A stretch of 64,000 bases of DNA from Variovorax paradoxus (GTDB lineage: Bacteria; Pseudomonadota; Gammaproteobacteria; Burkholderiales; Burkholderiaceae_C): the NCBI RefSeq assembly GCF_030811855.1, contig NZ_JAUSRN010000002.1, forward strand, positions 248,001 through 312,000, in the 5' to 3' direction. The translations under genes were made by a program, and so were the position numbers. The notes beneath the pieces were generated by a model, which saw only the letters and a program-made list of their open reading frames with translations, was not told the DNA's origin and did no database searches. This document shows, one piece after another, positions 22,103 to 30,340 of the stretch; position 1 is the first letter of the stretch; each line of letters begins with the position of its first letter.

Positions 22103-22816
22103 TCATGCGGTGCGTGCAATGAAGCCGGCCTCCAGCGTGGCACCGCCGAGCAACTGGCTCACATTCGCTGGCGTGCCGTCCGCCAGCAGCGAGCCCTTGT
22201 GCAGCACCAGCACGCGGTCGGCCTCTTCGGCCTCTTCGACCCGGTGCGTGGCCCATAGCACGCACACGCCGCGCTCGCGCACGTCGGCATGCAGTGCGGC
22301 CAGCAAGTCCTGGCGCGATTTCGGGTCGAGCCCGACCGTGGCCTCATCCATCAGCAGCACCGCCGGCCGGTGCAGGCCCGCGCGCGCAAGCTCGACCTTG
22401 CGCCGGTTGCCGCCCGACAGTTCGCGAACCTTTCGGTCCAGGTCAGCATCGATGTTCAGGCGCTCGCAGGCCGATGCGATGCGCTCTTGCGCCAGCCGCC
22501 GCGGCAGGCCGTGCAGGTCGGCCTGGAACAGCAGATTGCGCCGGATGCTCAGGTCCAGGTCGAGCGACATCTGCTGGAACACGACGCCGATGTGCCGCAG
22601 CGCCGCGGTCGCGGAACGGCGCAGCGAATGGCCCGCCACTTCGACCTCGCCTTCGTCGGCCGCGAACATGCCGGTCAACACCTGGAACAGCGTCGACTTG
22701 CCCGCGCCGTTGGGTCCGAGCAGCGCCACGAACTGGCCTGCAGGCAAACGCAGCGACAACGATTGCAGCGCCGTTCGCGTGCCATAGCGCTTGGTTAAGT
22801 CGATGGTTCGCAGCAT
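22103..22816 (-). CDS. pedA1: ABC transporter ATP-binding protein, PQQ-linked (PedA1-like)
   Basis: The product has 237 residues with Walker A LLGPNGAGKST (about residues 33-43), signature LSGGNRRKVELARA and Walker B VLLMDEATVGLD followed by the switch histidine in WATHR. The start MLRTIDLTKRYG matches the family. An ATG 19 codons upstream would add an unconserved tail and overlap the inverted repeat at 22859-22886. It is the first gene of a six-gene operon ending with the TonB receptor. Confidence 0.9.
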   Translation of the reverse strand: MLRTIDLTKRYGTRTALQSLSLRLPAGQFVALLGPNGAGKSTLFQVLTGMFAADEGEVEVAGHSLRRSATAALRHIGVVFQQMSLDLDLSIRRNLLFQADLHGLPRRLAQERIASACERLNIDADLDRKVRELSGGNRRKVELARAGLHRPAVLLMDEATVGLDPKSRQDLLAALHADVRERGVCVLWATHRVEEAEEADRVLVLHKGSLLADGTPANVSQLLGGATLEAGFIARTA

Positions 22817-23328
22817 GTAGGCCGGTGGGATATGTCGAGCAGATCGAGCTCCGATGGTATTTGCGGTTCGCATTCAATCCGCAAATTCTGTGCCTCTGAA
22901 CGACGAGGGTTTTCACTGTGCCGCGTTGCCACGCATTGGCCCGCGCAAGTACGTTTGCGCTCTTGCTGCACCGCACACCCGTACTTCGCACGAGACACTT
23001 TGCGCCAAATTTGGATGCACACACGTTGCAAGGCCGCGGCAATGCGCATCGTCCAACGCGTGACGATGCGCCGAACGCCCGGGATTTCCCTAGGTCCGGA
23101 TCGCATTGCGGCACGTCGCCGTGGGCTTCGCGAACGCGGCCTCGTGCACGCTTCTCCCGAGGGAAGCTGAGTGTCTTCGCATGGAGCACGCATGCGGCTT
23201 CGAAGTGCTCCGTGCTGGAACTGGCAGGCATGGATGTTGCGGACCGCAGCATTCGCCAAAGCGATCGAAAGATCCGCGGGTGCTGCCATGATCGTGTTCG
23301 AAACCCACTGAGATGTGAGGAGACATTT
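22817..23328. promoter_or_regulatory. 512-bp intergenic region between pedA1-like operon and xoxF
   Basis: No convincing gene is seen; short frames on both strands lack family features. The region must hold divergent promoters for the transporter operon (minus) and xoxF (plus). It contains the inverted repeat at 22859-22886 and a good ribosome binding site for xoxF (GTGAGGAG, 23316-23323). I cannot assign -35/-10 or -24/-12 elements with confidence. Confidence 0.6.
22859..22886. promoter_or_regulatory. Perfect inverted repeat, candidate operator
   Basis: ATTTGCGG and CCGCAAAT form perfect 8-bp half-sites with 12 bases between them, so the centres are two helical turns apart. It lies 43 bp upstream of the pedA1-like start and about 440 bp upstream of xoxF. 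The spacing suits a dimeric regulator; which one is unknown. Confidence 0.5.
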
Positions 23329-25155
23329 ATGAAGTTTTCCAGGCAGATCGCCGGCCGTCTTGTACGGCATATCGGCGTCGCGATGTTGGCTCTTCCGGCT
23401 TTGGCGCTTGCCAATGCCGACGTAGAGAAAAACATCGCCAACTCCAAGAACTGGGCCACGCAAGCGGGCGATATGTTCAACCAGCGCTACAGCAAGTTGA
23501 ATCAGATCACCAAGAGCAACGTGGGCAAGATGCAGGTCGCGTGGACGTTCTCCACCGGCGTGCTGCGCGGTCACGAGGGCTCGCCCCTGGTGGTCGACGG
23601 CACCATGTACCTGCACTCGCCGTTCCCGAACAAGGTGTTCGCGGTCGACGTCGAAACCCAGAAGATCCTGTGGAAGTACGAACCCAAGCAGGATCAGTCG
23701 GTGATCGCGGTCATGTGCTGCGACACGGTGAACCGCGGGCTTGCCTATGCGGAAGGAAAGGTCTTCCTGCAGCAGGCCGACACCACGCTTGTGGCGCTCG
23801 ACGGCAAGACCGGCAAGGTGGTGTGGACGGTGAAGAACGGCGACCCGAAGCTGGGCGCCACCAACACCAACGCACCGCACGTGTTCAAGGACAAGGTCAT
23901 CACCGGCATCAGCGGCGGCGAGTTCGGCGTGCGCGGCTATCTGGCCGCCTACAACATCAAGGACGGCAAGCTGGCCTGGAAGGGCTTCAGCACGGGTCCC
24001 GATGAAGAAATGCTGATGGACCCGGCCAAAACCATGACCTGGACCGACGGCAAGATGGCACCGGTCGGCAAGGACTCTTCGCTGAAGACCTGGAAGGGCG
24101 ATCAGTGGAAGATCGGCGGCGGCACCACCTGGGGCTGGTACAGCTACGACAAGGCGACCAATGCCGTGTACTACGGCACCGGAAACCCGTCGACCTGGAA
24201 CCCGGCACAGCGGCCTGGCGACAACAAGTGGTCGATGAGCATCTGGTCGCGCGACGTCGATACCGGCAAGGTCAACTGGGTCTACCAGATGACCCCGTAT
24301 GACGAGTGGGACTTCGACGGCATCAACGAAATGATCCTGGCGGACATCAACGTCAAGGGCAAGCCGACCAAGGCGCTGGTGCACTTCGACCGCAACGGCT
24401 TCGCCTACACGCTGGACCGCGTGACCGGTGCGCTGCTGGTGGCCGAGAAGTACGACCCCAAGGTGAACTGGGCCACGCACGTCGACATGAAGACCGGCCG
24501 GCCGCAAGTGGTTGCCAAGTACTCGACCGCGCAGAACGGTGCCGACGTCAACACCAAGGGTGTCTGTCCCGCGGCGCTGGGCAGCAAGGACCAGCAACCC
24601 GCCTCGTATGACCCCAACACCAAGCTCTTCTACGTGCCGACGAACCACGTCTGCATGGACTACGAGCCGTTCAAGGTCGAATACACGGCAGGCCAGCCGT
24701 ACGTGGGCGCGACGCTCTCGATGTACCCGACGCCGAACAGCCATGGCGGCATGGGCAACTTCATTGCATGGGATGCGGGCACCGGCAAGATCGTGCAGAC
24801 CAAGGCCGAGAAGTTCTCGGTGTGGAGCGGTTCGCTGAACACCGCCGGCGGGATCTCCTGCTACGGCACGCTCGAAGGCTACCTGAAGTGCGTTGATGCC
24901 AAGGACATCAACAAGGAGCTGTTCAAGTTCAAGACCCCGTCCGGGATCATCGGCAACGTGTTCACGTATGAGCACAAGGGCAAGCAGTACATCGGGGTGT
25001 TCTCGGGCATTGGCGGCTGGGCCGGCATCGGCATGGCCGCGGGCATCGACCCCGAGAAGAGCACCGAAGGCCTCGGCGCCGTCGGCGGCTACAAGGAGCT
25101 GAGCCAGTACACCGAACTGGGCGGCTCGCTGACTGTCTTCGCATTGCCCAAGTGA
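23329..25155 (+). CDS. xoxF: Lanthanide-dependent methanol dehydrogenase XoxF (PQQ)
   Basis: The protein has 608 residues with a signal peptide ([12 protein letters not shown]) and eight-bladed quinoprotein propeller motifs. C130-C131 form the vicinal disulfide over PQQ. The active-site segment DEWDFDGIN has catalytic D328 and the extra D330 that ligates a lanthanide; calcium MxaF enzymes have alanine there. It oxidises methanol in the periplasm and passes electrons to XoxG. GAGGAG precedes the ATG. It heads a collinear set of genes reaching mxaL at 34645. No mxaF or mxaI is in the window. Confidence 0.97.
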   Translation: MKFSRQIAGRLVRHIGVAMLALPALALANADVEKNIANSKNWATQAGDMFNQRYSKLNQITKSNVGKMQVAWTFSTGVLRGHEGSPLVVDGTMYLHSPFPNKVFAVDVETQKILWKYEPKQDQSVIAVMCCDTVNRGLAYAEGKVFLQQADTTLVALDGKTGKVVWTVKNGDPKLGATNTNAPHVFKDKVITGISGGEFGVRGYLAAYNIKDGKLAWKGFSTGPDEEMLMDPAKTMTWTDGKMAPVGKDSSLKTWKGDQWKIGGGTTWGWYSYDKATNAVYYGTGNPSTWNPAQRPGDNKWSMSIWSRDVDTGKVNWVYQMTPYDEWDFDGINEMILADINVKGKPTKALVHFDRNGFAYTLDRVTGALLVAEKYDPKVNWATHVDMKTGRPQVVAKYSTAQNGADVNTKGVCPAALGSKDQQPASYDPNTKLFYVPTNHVCMDYEPFKVEYTAGQPYVGATLSMYPTPNSHGGMGNFIAWDAGTGKIVQTKAEKFSVWSGSLNTAGGISCYGTLEGYLKCVDAKDINKELFKFKTPSGIIGNVFTYEHKGKQYIGVFSGIGGWAGIGMAAGIDPEKSTEGLGAVGGYKELSQYTELGGSLTVFALPK

Positions 25156-25208
25156 CGCGTTATGACTGAGGCCGTCATCGAATCATAGATAGACGCAACA
25201 TGCGGACC

Positions 25209-25236
25209 GGGAGAGCACTCGCTCGAGGGCTCTCCC
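25209..25236 (+). other. Intercistronic hairpin between xoxF and xoxG
   Basis: GGGAGAGC and GCTCTCCC form a perfect 8-bp stem with a 12-base loop. No T-run follows, so it is not a classical terminator. It could stabilise the xoxF message or partly attenuate downstream expression. Confidence 0.5.
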
Positions 25237-25272
25237 ACCGTACTTTCAAAAGATACCGGAGACCCAGGAGCC

Positions 25273-25680
25273 ATGAAATTTCGTAAGTCAACGTTGCTGC
25301 CTTCCCTCGTACTGCTTGCCGGCGCCGCCTGCACACTGGCCGTCGCCGCCGCGCCCGATCCGGCGCCCTACAAAGTGACCGACGGCTACAAGGTAGATCC
25401 TGAAACCATGAAGGGTTTCCGCACCTGGCGCTCCGCGGCCTGCGACCGCTGCCACGGCCCCAATCAGGAAGGCATGGTCGGCCCCTCGCTGATCAACAGC
25501 CTGAAGACGATGAAGAAGGAAGACTTCATCAAGACCGTTCGCGACGGACGGCTCGACAAGGGCATGCAGAGCTTCGGCAACAACCCCGCCGTGATGGAAA
25601 ACATCAATCAGCTCTACGCTTATCTCAAGGGCCGCTCCGACGGCGCGATCACGCGCGCACGCGTGGAAGAAAACAAATGA
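25273..25680 (+). CDS. xoxG: Cytochrome c XoxG, electron acceptor of XoxF
   Basis: The product has 135 residues with a signal peptide and one haem c motif CDRCH at residues 57-61. A candidate methionine ligand lies in DKGMQSFG. Size and position directly after xoxF fit XoxG (cytochrome cL-like). It lies 117 bp after xoxF and overlaps xoxJ by ATGA. AGGAG precedes the ATG. Confidence 0.93.
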   Translation: MKFRKSTLLPSLVLLAGAACTLAVAAAPDPAPYKVTDGYKVDPETMKGFRTWRSAACDRCHGPNQEGMVGPSLINSLKTMKKEDFIKTVRDGRLDKGMQSFGNNPAVMENINQLYAYLKGRSDGAITRARVEENK

Positions 25681-26567
25681 CCGCGCGGCCGCGTGCTGGC
25701 TGGCCCATGTCCTTTGGCGCTCGCCTGCGGGCGGGCCTCCTGGGCGCGGCATGCTGCTGCGCGCTGCTTCCCGTCATGGCCCAGGAGACGCCAGCGCGCA
25801 AGGAGTTTCGCGTCTGCCAGGACCCCAACAACATGCCCTTCTCTAACGTCAAGGGAGAAGGCATCGAGAACCGCATCGCCGAGCTGTTCGGCAAGACGCT
25901 CGGCCTTCCGGTCGTCTACTACTCGTTTCCGCAGCGGTTGGCTTTCTTTCGCAACACGCTGCGCTTCAAGCTGCCGGGGCAGGACTATCCCTGCGACATC
26001 GTGATGGGCGTGCCCGTCGGCCTCGACGAAGTCTCGGTCACCAAGCCCTACTACCGCTCGACCTACGCCCTGGTCTTTCCCAAGGGCAAGGGCATGGACA
26101 ACGTGGCTTCGGCGGAAGATTTCCTGAAGCTCGATCCGGCCAAGCTCAAGTCGCTGCGCATCGGCATCTACGACCGCTCGCCGGCTTCGCAGTGGCTCAA
26201 CAAGCACGGTCTGCTCGAACAGGGCATTCCCTACAAGCTCATGAGCGCCGACCCCGCGCAGTACCCGGGCGAGATCGTCGAAAAGGACCTGGCCGAAGGC
26301 AAGCTCGATGCCGTCGTGGTCTGGGGGCCGATCGCCGGCTTCTTTGCCCGGCGCGTCAAGAACCCCGCGCTCGTCGTGGTGCCGCTCAAGTCCGAAAAAG
26401 GCTTGCGGCTGGACTATCAGATGGCCATGGGCGTGCGCTACGGCGAACGCGAATGGAAGCAGCAGATCGAAGGGCTGATCGAATCCAAGGCGCCCGAGAT
26501 CCAGGCCATCCTGAAGGAGTACGGCGTTCCGCTGGTCGATGCATCGTTCGGAGTGCCCAACAACTGA
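25677..26567 (+). CDS. xoxJ: Periplasmic binding-like protein XoxJ
   Basis: The protein has 296 residues, a signal peptide (AACCCALLPVMAQ) and a family 3-type solute-binding fold: FRVCQDPNNMPFSN, CDIVMGVPVGLDEVSVTKPYYRSTYALVF, and GKLDAVVVWGPIAGFFA. XoxJ/MoxJ proteins are needed for methanol dehydrogenase activity, probably in maturation or enzyme activation. Its ATG overlaps the xoxG stop. Confidence 0.92.
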   Translation: MTARPRAGWPMSFGARLRAGLLGAACCCALLPVMAQETPARKEFRVCQDPNNMPFSNVKGEGIENRIAELFGKTLGLPVVYYSFPQRLAFFRNTLRFKLPGQDYPCDIVMGVPVGLDEVSVTKPYYRSTYALVFPKGKGMDNVASAEDFLKLDPAKLKSLRIGIYDRSPASQWLNKHGLLEQGIPYKLMSADPAQYPGEIVEKDLAEGKLDAVVVWGPIAGFFARRVKNPALVVVPLKSEKGLRLDYQMAMGVRYGEREWKQQIEGLIESKAPEIQAILKEYGVPLVDASFGVPNN

Positions 26568-26578
26568 CCAGGTCTTTC

Positions 26579-27274
26579 ATGCGCCTCGCCATTGCCTTTC
26601 CGCTTCGTCTTTCGCTCTGCGCCCTGCTCTGTGCTCCCCTGGCCTCGCATGCCGAGGCCGACAAGCGCGACTTCTCGGCCGCAGAGCGCCTGTTGTTCAT
26701 GACGCCGCAGTTGCAGGGCCTGCAGGCGCCCATGCTGCTGCGCTATACCTTCGGCAAGGCCGGCAGCTTCGAAGAAGCCTTTTCCGACAACGTCACCGTG
26801 GCGCTGATCGCCAAGGCCGACGGCAGCTGCTGCGACGCCAAGGGCGCGTTCCTGAGCGGCGCGCGCAAACTCGCGGTGCCCGAGGTCCCGGCGGCCGAAG
26901 GCAACCCCGTCATCCTCTATTTTCTGGAGCATGACGTGCGCGAGATGAAGCGACTCACGCGCGGCTCCGAATACCACTTCCGCAAGCGCATCCGCATGGC
27001 GATCTACCAGGATGCCGAGGTGCGCGACGTGTCGCTGCGCTACCAGGGCCGCACGGTCAAGGGCAAGGAGATCGCGTTCAGCCCTTTCCTTGACGACCCG
27101 AACCGGCCGAAGTACGAAAAGTTCGCGGGCAAGACCTATCGCTTCACGCTGTCCGACGCGGTGCCGGGCGGCGTCTACGGCATTCGCACCTCCATACCGG
27201 GCGAGAGCGCCACGGCCCAGCCCCTCCTGGTCGAGGAACTGCTCATCGACGGAGCCAAGGCGCCGGCGCGCTAG
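26579..27274 (+). CDS. Periplasmic protein of unknown function in xox operon
   Basis: The product has 231 residues and a clear signal peptide (LCALLCAPLASHAEA). The mature part has an early segment SAAERLLFMTPQLQGLQAPMLLRYTF, a vicinal cysteine pair (SCCDAKGAF) and otherwise beta-rich sequence with no motif I can name. It follows xoxJ by 11 bp and is in the same strand and apparent transcription unit. Conservation in this position would suggest a role in XoxF maturation or metal/PQQ insertion, but that is inference. I do not recognise a catalytic site. Confidence 0.85.
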   Translation: MRLAIAFPLRLSLCALLCAPLASHAEADKRDFSAAERLLFMTPQLQGLQAPMLLRYTFGKAGSFEEAFSDNVTVALIAKADGSCCDAKGAFLSGARKLAVPEVPAAEGNPVILYFLEHDVREMKRLTRGSEYHFRKRIRMAIYQDAEVRDVSLRYQGRTVKGKEIAFSPFLDDPNRPKYEKFAGKTYRFTLSDAVPGGVYGIRTSIPGESATAQPLLVEELLIDGAKAPAR

Positions 27275-27306
27275 TGCCGCCATTTCCTGAACCCAACGCG
27301 AACGCC

Positions 27307-27678
27307 ATGAGAAAAACAATCCGCCTTCTGTGTCTTCTTGGCCTGCCAATAGCCGTGCATGGCGCGCCGCAGCACGCGAACGACTTTCCCACCATCGACC
27401 GCGTGCTGTACGTGCAGGAATGCATCGCCGCGCATCCGGACGCGGGCCGCTTCGAGATGACGAGCAAATGCTCCTGCGCCGTCGACGCCATCGCCAAGGA
27501 GATCAGGTATTCAGAGTATGTAGACCTGAGCACCGCGGCCAAGGCCACCACCATCGGCGGCGAGCGCGGCGGCTACATCCGAGACTCGGAAAAGCTGCAG
27601 GCCGACATCAAGCGCTACAAGGCGCTGCAGGCCAAGGTGAACAATGGCTGCTTCATCGGCCCTGCCACCGCGCGCTGA
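27307..27678 (+). CDS. Small periplasmic cysteine-containing protein of unknown function
   Basis: The product has 123 residues with a signal peptide ending near GAPQ. Four cysteines remain in the mature part: one in VQECIAAHP, two in SKCSCAVD, and one in NNGCFIG. They probably form two disulfides, or a metal or haem-like site if reduced. The rest is predicted helical. It lies 32 bp after the preceding unknown gene and 21 bp before the propeller gene. The ATG at 27307 was chosen over an upstream GTG because the signal peptide begins there. Function not recognised. Confidence 0.82.
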   Translation: MRKTIRLLCLLGLPIAVHGAPQHANDFPTIDRVLYVQECIAAHPDAGRFEMTSKCSCAVDAIAKEIRYSEYVDLSTAAKATTIGGERGGYIRDSEKLQADIKRYKALQAKVNNGCFIGPATAR

Positions 27679-27699
27679 CCCAACCCCCGGCAAGTGACC

Positions 27700-28683
27700 A
27701 TGACGGGTACCGCAACACCTGTGCGCACCTGGGTTGCCGCGGTTCTGCTCTGCTGCACGTCGGCCTGGGCTGCGCCATTCGCCTACATCACCAACCAGGG
27801 CAGCCACGACGTTTCGGTGATCGATGTTGCGTCGCAGCAGGTGGTGGCCACCGTGCCAGTGGGGCGGTCGCCCGCGGGCGTGGTGGCGTCCAGTCGCGCC
27901 GGCCGTGTGTTTGTATCCAACCCCGACAGCAAGACGATCTCCATCATCGACATGCGCAGGCAGAAGGTCGTGAACACGTTGCCAGCCGGCGATGGGCCGG
28001 TCGGCATCGACATCTCGGGCGACGGAAAGCACTTGTACGTGGCCGACTGGTACAGCAGCCGGCTGCTGGTGTTCGACGCACAGGCCGCCAATGCCGCCAA
28101 GCCCCTGGCCTCGATTGCGGTCGGCCGCGCGCCGGCCGGCGTGGCTGCGCATCCTGACGGCACCATCGTATTCGTGGCCGAGCGCGACGACGACAGCGTG
28201 GCCGTGGTCGATGCCCGTGCGCGGCGGGTGCTGGCGCGCGTACGGGTCGGCAGCCATCCGTTTGCACTGTTCTATGACGCGCCGCGCTCCCGGCTCTATG
28301 CACTCAACGTGCAGAGCAACGACGTCTCGGTGGTCGACATGCGCAACATCCGACAGCCAGCGGTCATTGGTACCGTGAAGGTCGGCAAGGCGCCCTACGG
28401 CGCCGCGCTGGCCCAGGGCGGCGCGCTGCTCTACGTGACCAACCAGCACGAAGACACCGTCAGCGTGATCGATGCGGCTTCGCTCAAAGTGCTGCGCACC
28501 CTCCCCGGCTTCGCATATCCAGAAGGCATTGCCGCGCACGGCGATCGCGTGTACGTCGTGAATTGGATGGACGACAACGTGCAGGTGCTCGACGCCGCGA
28601 GCGGCCAGAAGCTCAAGACCATTGCCACGGGACAGAACAGCCGCGGGTTCGGCGCCTTCATCGGTGCGCCGATGGACCATTGA
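27700..28683 (+). CDS. Periplasmic YVTN/YncE-like beta-propeller protein
   Basis: The protein has 327 residues, a signal peptide (WVAAVLLCCTSAWA) and about seven propeller blades of the YVTN type (FAYITNQGSHDVSVIDVAS, VFVSNPDSKTISIID, LYVADWYSSRLLVFDA, LYVTNQHEDTVSVIDA). It resembles the PedA2-like propeller at 21054-22064 in type but is a separate gene. It sits within the xox/mxa unit. A partner-binding role for XoxF or its cytochrome is possible. A GTG two codons upstream is an alternative start. Confidence 0.88.
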   Translation: MTGTATPVRTWVAAVLLCCTSAWAAPFAYITNQGSHDVSVIDVASQQVVATVPVGRSPAGVVASSRAGRVFVSNPDSKTISIIDMRRQKVVNTLPAGDGPVGIDISGDGKHLYVADWYSSRLLVFDAQAANAAKPLASIAVGRAPAGVAAHPDGTIVFVAERDDDSVAVVDARARRVLARVRVGSHPFALFYDAPRSRLYALNVQSNDVSVVDMRNIRQPAVIGTVKVGKAPYGAALAQGGALLYVTNQHEDTVSVIDAASLKVLRTLPGFAYPEGIAAHGDRVYVVNWMDDNVQVLDAASGQKLKTIATGQNSRGFGAFIGAPMDH

Positions 28684-28727
28684 TTTTTTTCGACCGACCT
28701 TTTTCATTCTTCATCACGGACGTTTCC

Positions 28728-29273
28728 ATGCCGACACTTCCTTCCCGCCGACGGACTCTCACTGCCCTTCTCGCATCCGTCCTGCTTGCCGCATCCGCCC
28801 CTGCCCTGGCCCACGGGCCTACACGCCAGAAGGTGAGCGAGAAGGTCACCATCGAAGCGCCTGCCGATGCCGTGTGGGCCAAGATCAAGAATTTCAACGC
28901 GCTGAAAGACTGGCATCCCGCAGTGTCCGAAAGCCCGTCCGACAAGGGCAACGCCGAAGGCTCGGTGCGAACCCTCAAGCTCAAGGGCGGCGGCACGCTG
29001 GTCGAAACGCTCGAAAGCTACGACGAGGCGCAGAAGAAGTACAGCTACCGCGCGAAGGACGGCGGCGCGCTGCCGGTCACCAACTACACCTCCACCCTCA
29101 CCGTGGTGGCGGACGGCGGCAAGTCCGTTGTCGAGTGGCGCGGCGCCTTCTATCGCGCCTTTCCGAACAACAACCCGCCGCCGGACCAGAACGACGAAGC
29201 CGCGCTCAAGGCCGTGACCGACTTCTACCGCGGCGGGCTTGCCAATCTGAAGAAGATGATGGAATCGAAGTAG
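28728..29273 (+). CDS. mxaD: MxaD-like periplasmic SRPBCC protein
   Basis: The product has 181 residues with a signal peptide (ALLASVLLAASAPALAHG) and a START/SRPBCC fold: VSEKVTIEAPADAVWAKIKNFNALKDWHPAV, RTLKLKGGGTLVETLESYD, and a C-terminal helix DFYRGGLANLKKMMESK. MxaD stimulates electron transfer from methanol dehydrogenase to cytochrome cL in characterised systems. It lies between the propeller gene and mxaR. Confidence 0.88.
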   Translation: MPTLPSRRRTLTALLASVLLAASAPALAHGPTRQKVSEKVTIEAPADAVWAKIKNFNALKDWHPAVSESPSDKGNAEGSVRTLKLKGGGTLVETLESYDEAQKKYSYRAKDGGALPVTNYTSTLTVVADGGKSVVEWRGAFYRAFPNNNPPPDQNDEAALKAVTDFYRGGLANLKKMMESK

Positions 29274-29304
29274 CCCGCGGCATCGCGCAACAAGAGGCAA
29301 CACC

Positions 29305-30324
29305 ATGGGCAACGAAGAACAACTCGAAGACTGGCGCCGCCTCGCATTGCGCGTCGAAAGCGAGGTCGCGAAGGCGATCATCGGGCAGACGGAGACGATC
29401 CGGCTCATCAACGTGGCGCTGTTCGCGCGCGGCCACGTGCTGCTCGAAGGCGACGTGGGGGTCGGCAAGACGACGGTGCTGCGCGCCTTCTCGCGCGCCA
29501 TCGGAGGTGACTTCGAGCGGGTCGAAGGTACGGTCGACCTGATGCCGGGCGATCTGGTCTATCACACCTACGTCGACGCGCAAGGCCGGCCACGCATCGA
29601 CCCGGGTCCCCTGCTTCGCCACGGCGAGCGCCTGGTCACCTTCTTCTTCAACGAGATCAATCGGGCCCGCCCGCAGGTGCAATCGCTGCTGCTGCGTGCC
29701 ATGGCCGAGCGCACGGTCTCGGCCTTCGACCGCGAATACAGCTTTCCGCACATGACGGTGTTTGCCGACCGCAACAAGGTTGAGCGCGAAGAAACTTTCG
29801 AGCTGGCCTCGGCGGCGCGCGACCGCTTCATGTTCGAGCTGAGCATGCCCAAGCCGAGCGACCGCGGCATTCGCCAGTCGCTGGTGTTCGACACCGCCTA
29901 CCACGACACCGAGAGCCTGATCGACAAGGTGGCGCCGGCCATCCTGCCCTGGGACCGGCTCAACGCCATCGGCGCACAGGTGCAGCGCAGCGTGCGTGCC
30001 AGCGAGACCATCGAACGCTATGTGCTCGACGTGTGGGAAGCCACCGAGGCGCCGCAGAAGTTCGGCATCCGGCTCGACAACGTGGACATGGACCGCCTGA
30101 TCCTTGCCGGCGCCAGCCCGCGCGGCATGAGTGCGCTGCTGCGCGCGGCGCGCACGGTCGCCTGGCTCGAGGGGCGCTCGCACCTGGAGCCGGCCGATCT
30201 TGCGGCGGTGCTGCCCTCGGTGCTCGGACATCGCGTGTTCTTCACGCCGGTGTACGAGTTGCGCCGGGCGGAGCTGTCGGAAGCGCTGGTTGCCCAGATC
30301 ATGGACAAGATCGCAGCGCCTTGA
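29305..30324 (+). CDS. mxaR: MoxR/MxaR AAA+ ATPase
   Basis: The protein has 339 residues. Walker A GDVGVGKTT lies at residues 49-57, Walker B in LVTFFFNEINRARPQ, and a MoxR-type arginine-rich segment late. MoxR ATPases work with von Willebrand factor A proteins as chaperones that insert metals or assemble complexes. It begins the mxaR-S-A-C-K-L series, all on the plus strand. Confidence 0.93.
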   Translation: MGNEEQLEDWRRLALRVESEVAKAIIGQTETIRLINVALFARGHVLLEGDVGVGKTTVLRAFSRAIGGDFERVEGTVDLMPGDLVYHTYVDAQGRPRIDPGPLLRHGERLVTFFFNEINRARPQVQSLLLRAMAERTVSAFDREYSFPHMTVFADRNKVEREETFELASAARDRFMFELSMPKPSDRGIRQSLVFDTAYHDTESLIDKVAPAILPWDRLNAIGAQVQRSVRASETIERYVLDVWEATEAPQKFGIRLDNVDMDRLILAGASPRGMSALLRAARTVAWLEGRSHLEPADLAAVLPSVLGHRVFFTPVYELRRAELSEALVAQIMDKIAAP

Positions 30325-30340
30325 CGCCATCGAACTGGCC

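Noticed and set aside
23221..23240. Sigma-54-like promoter (TGGCAGG...TTGC) upstream of xoxF
   Set aside because: The GG and GC cores are 16 bases apart, not 12, so it cannot be a -24/-12 element.
28650..28690. Terminator after the propeller gene (CGGCGC/GCGCCG stem and a T-run)
   Set aside because: The stem lies in the coding end and is 14 bases from the T-run; downstream genes continue closely on the same strand.
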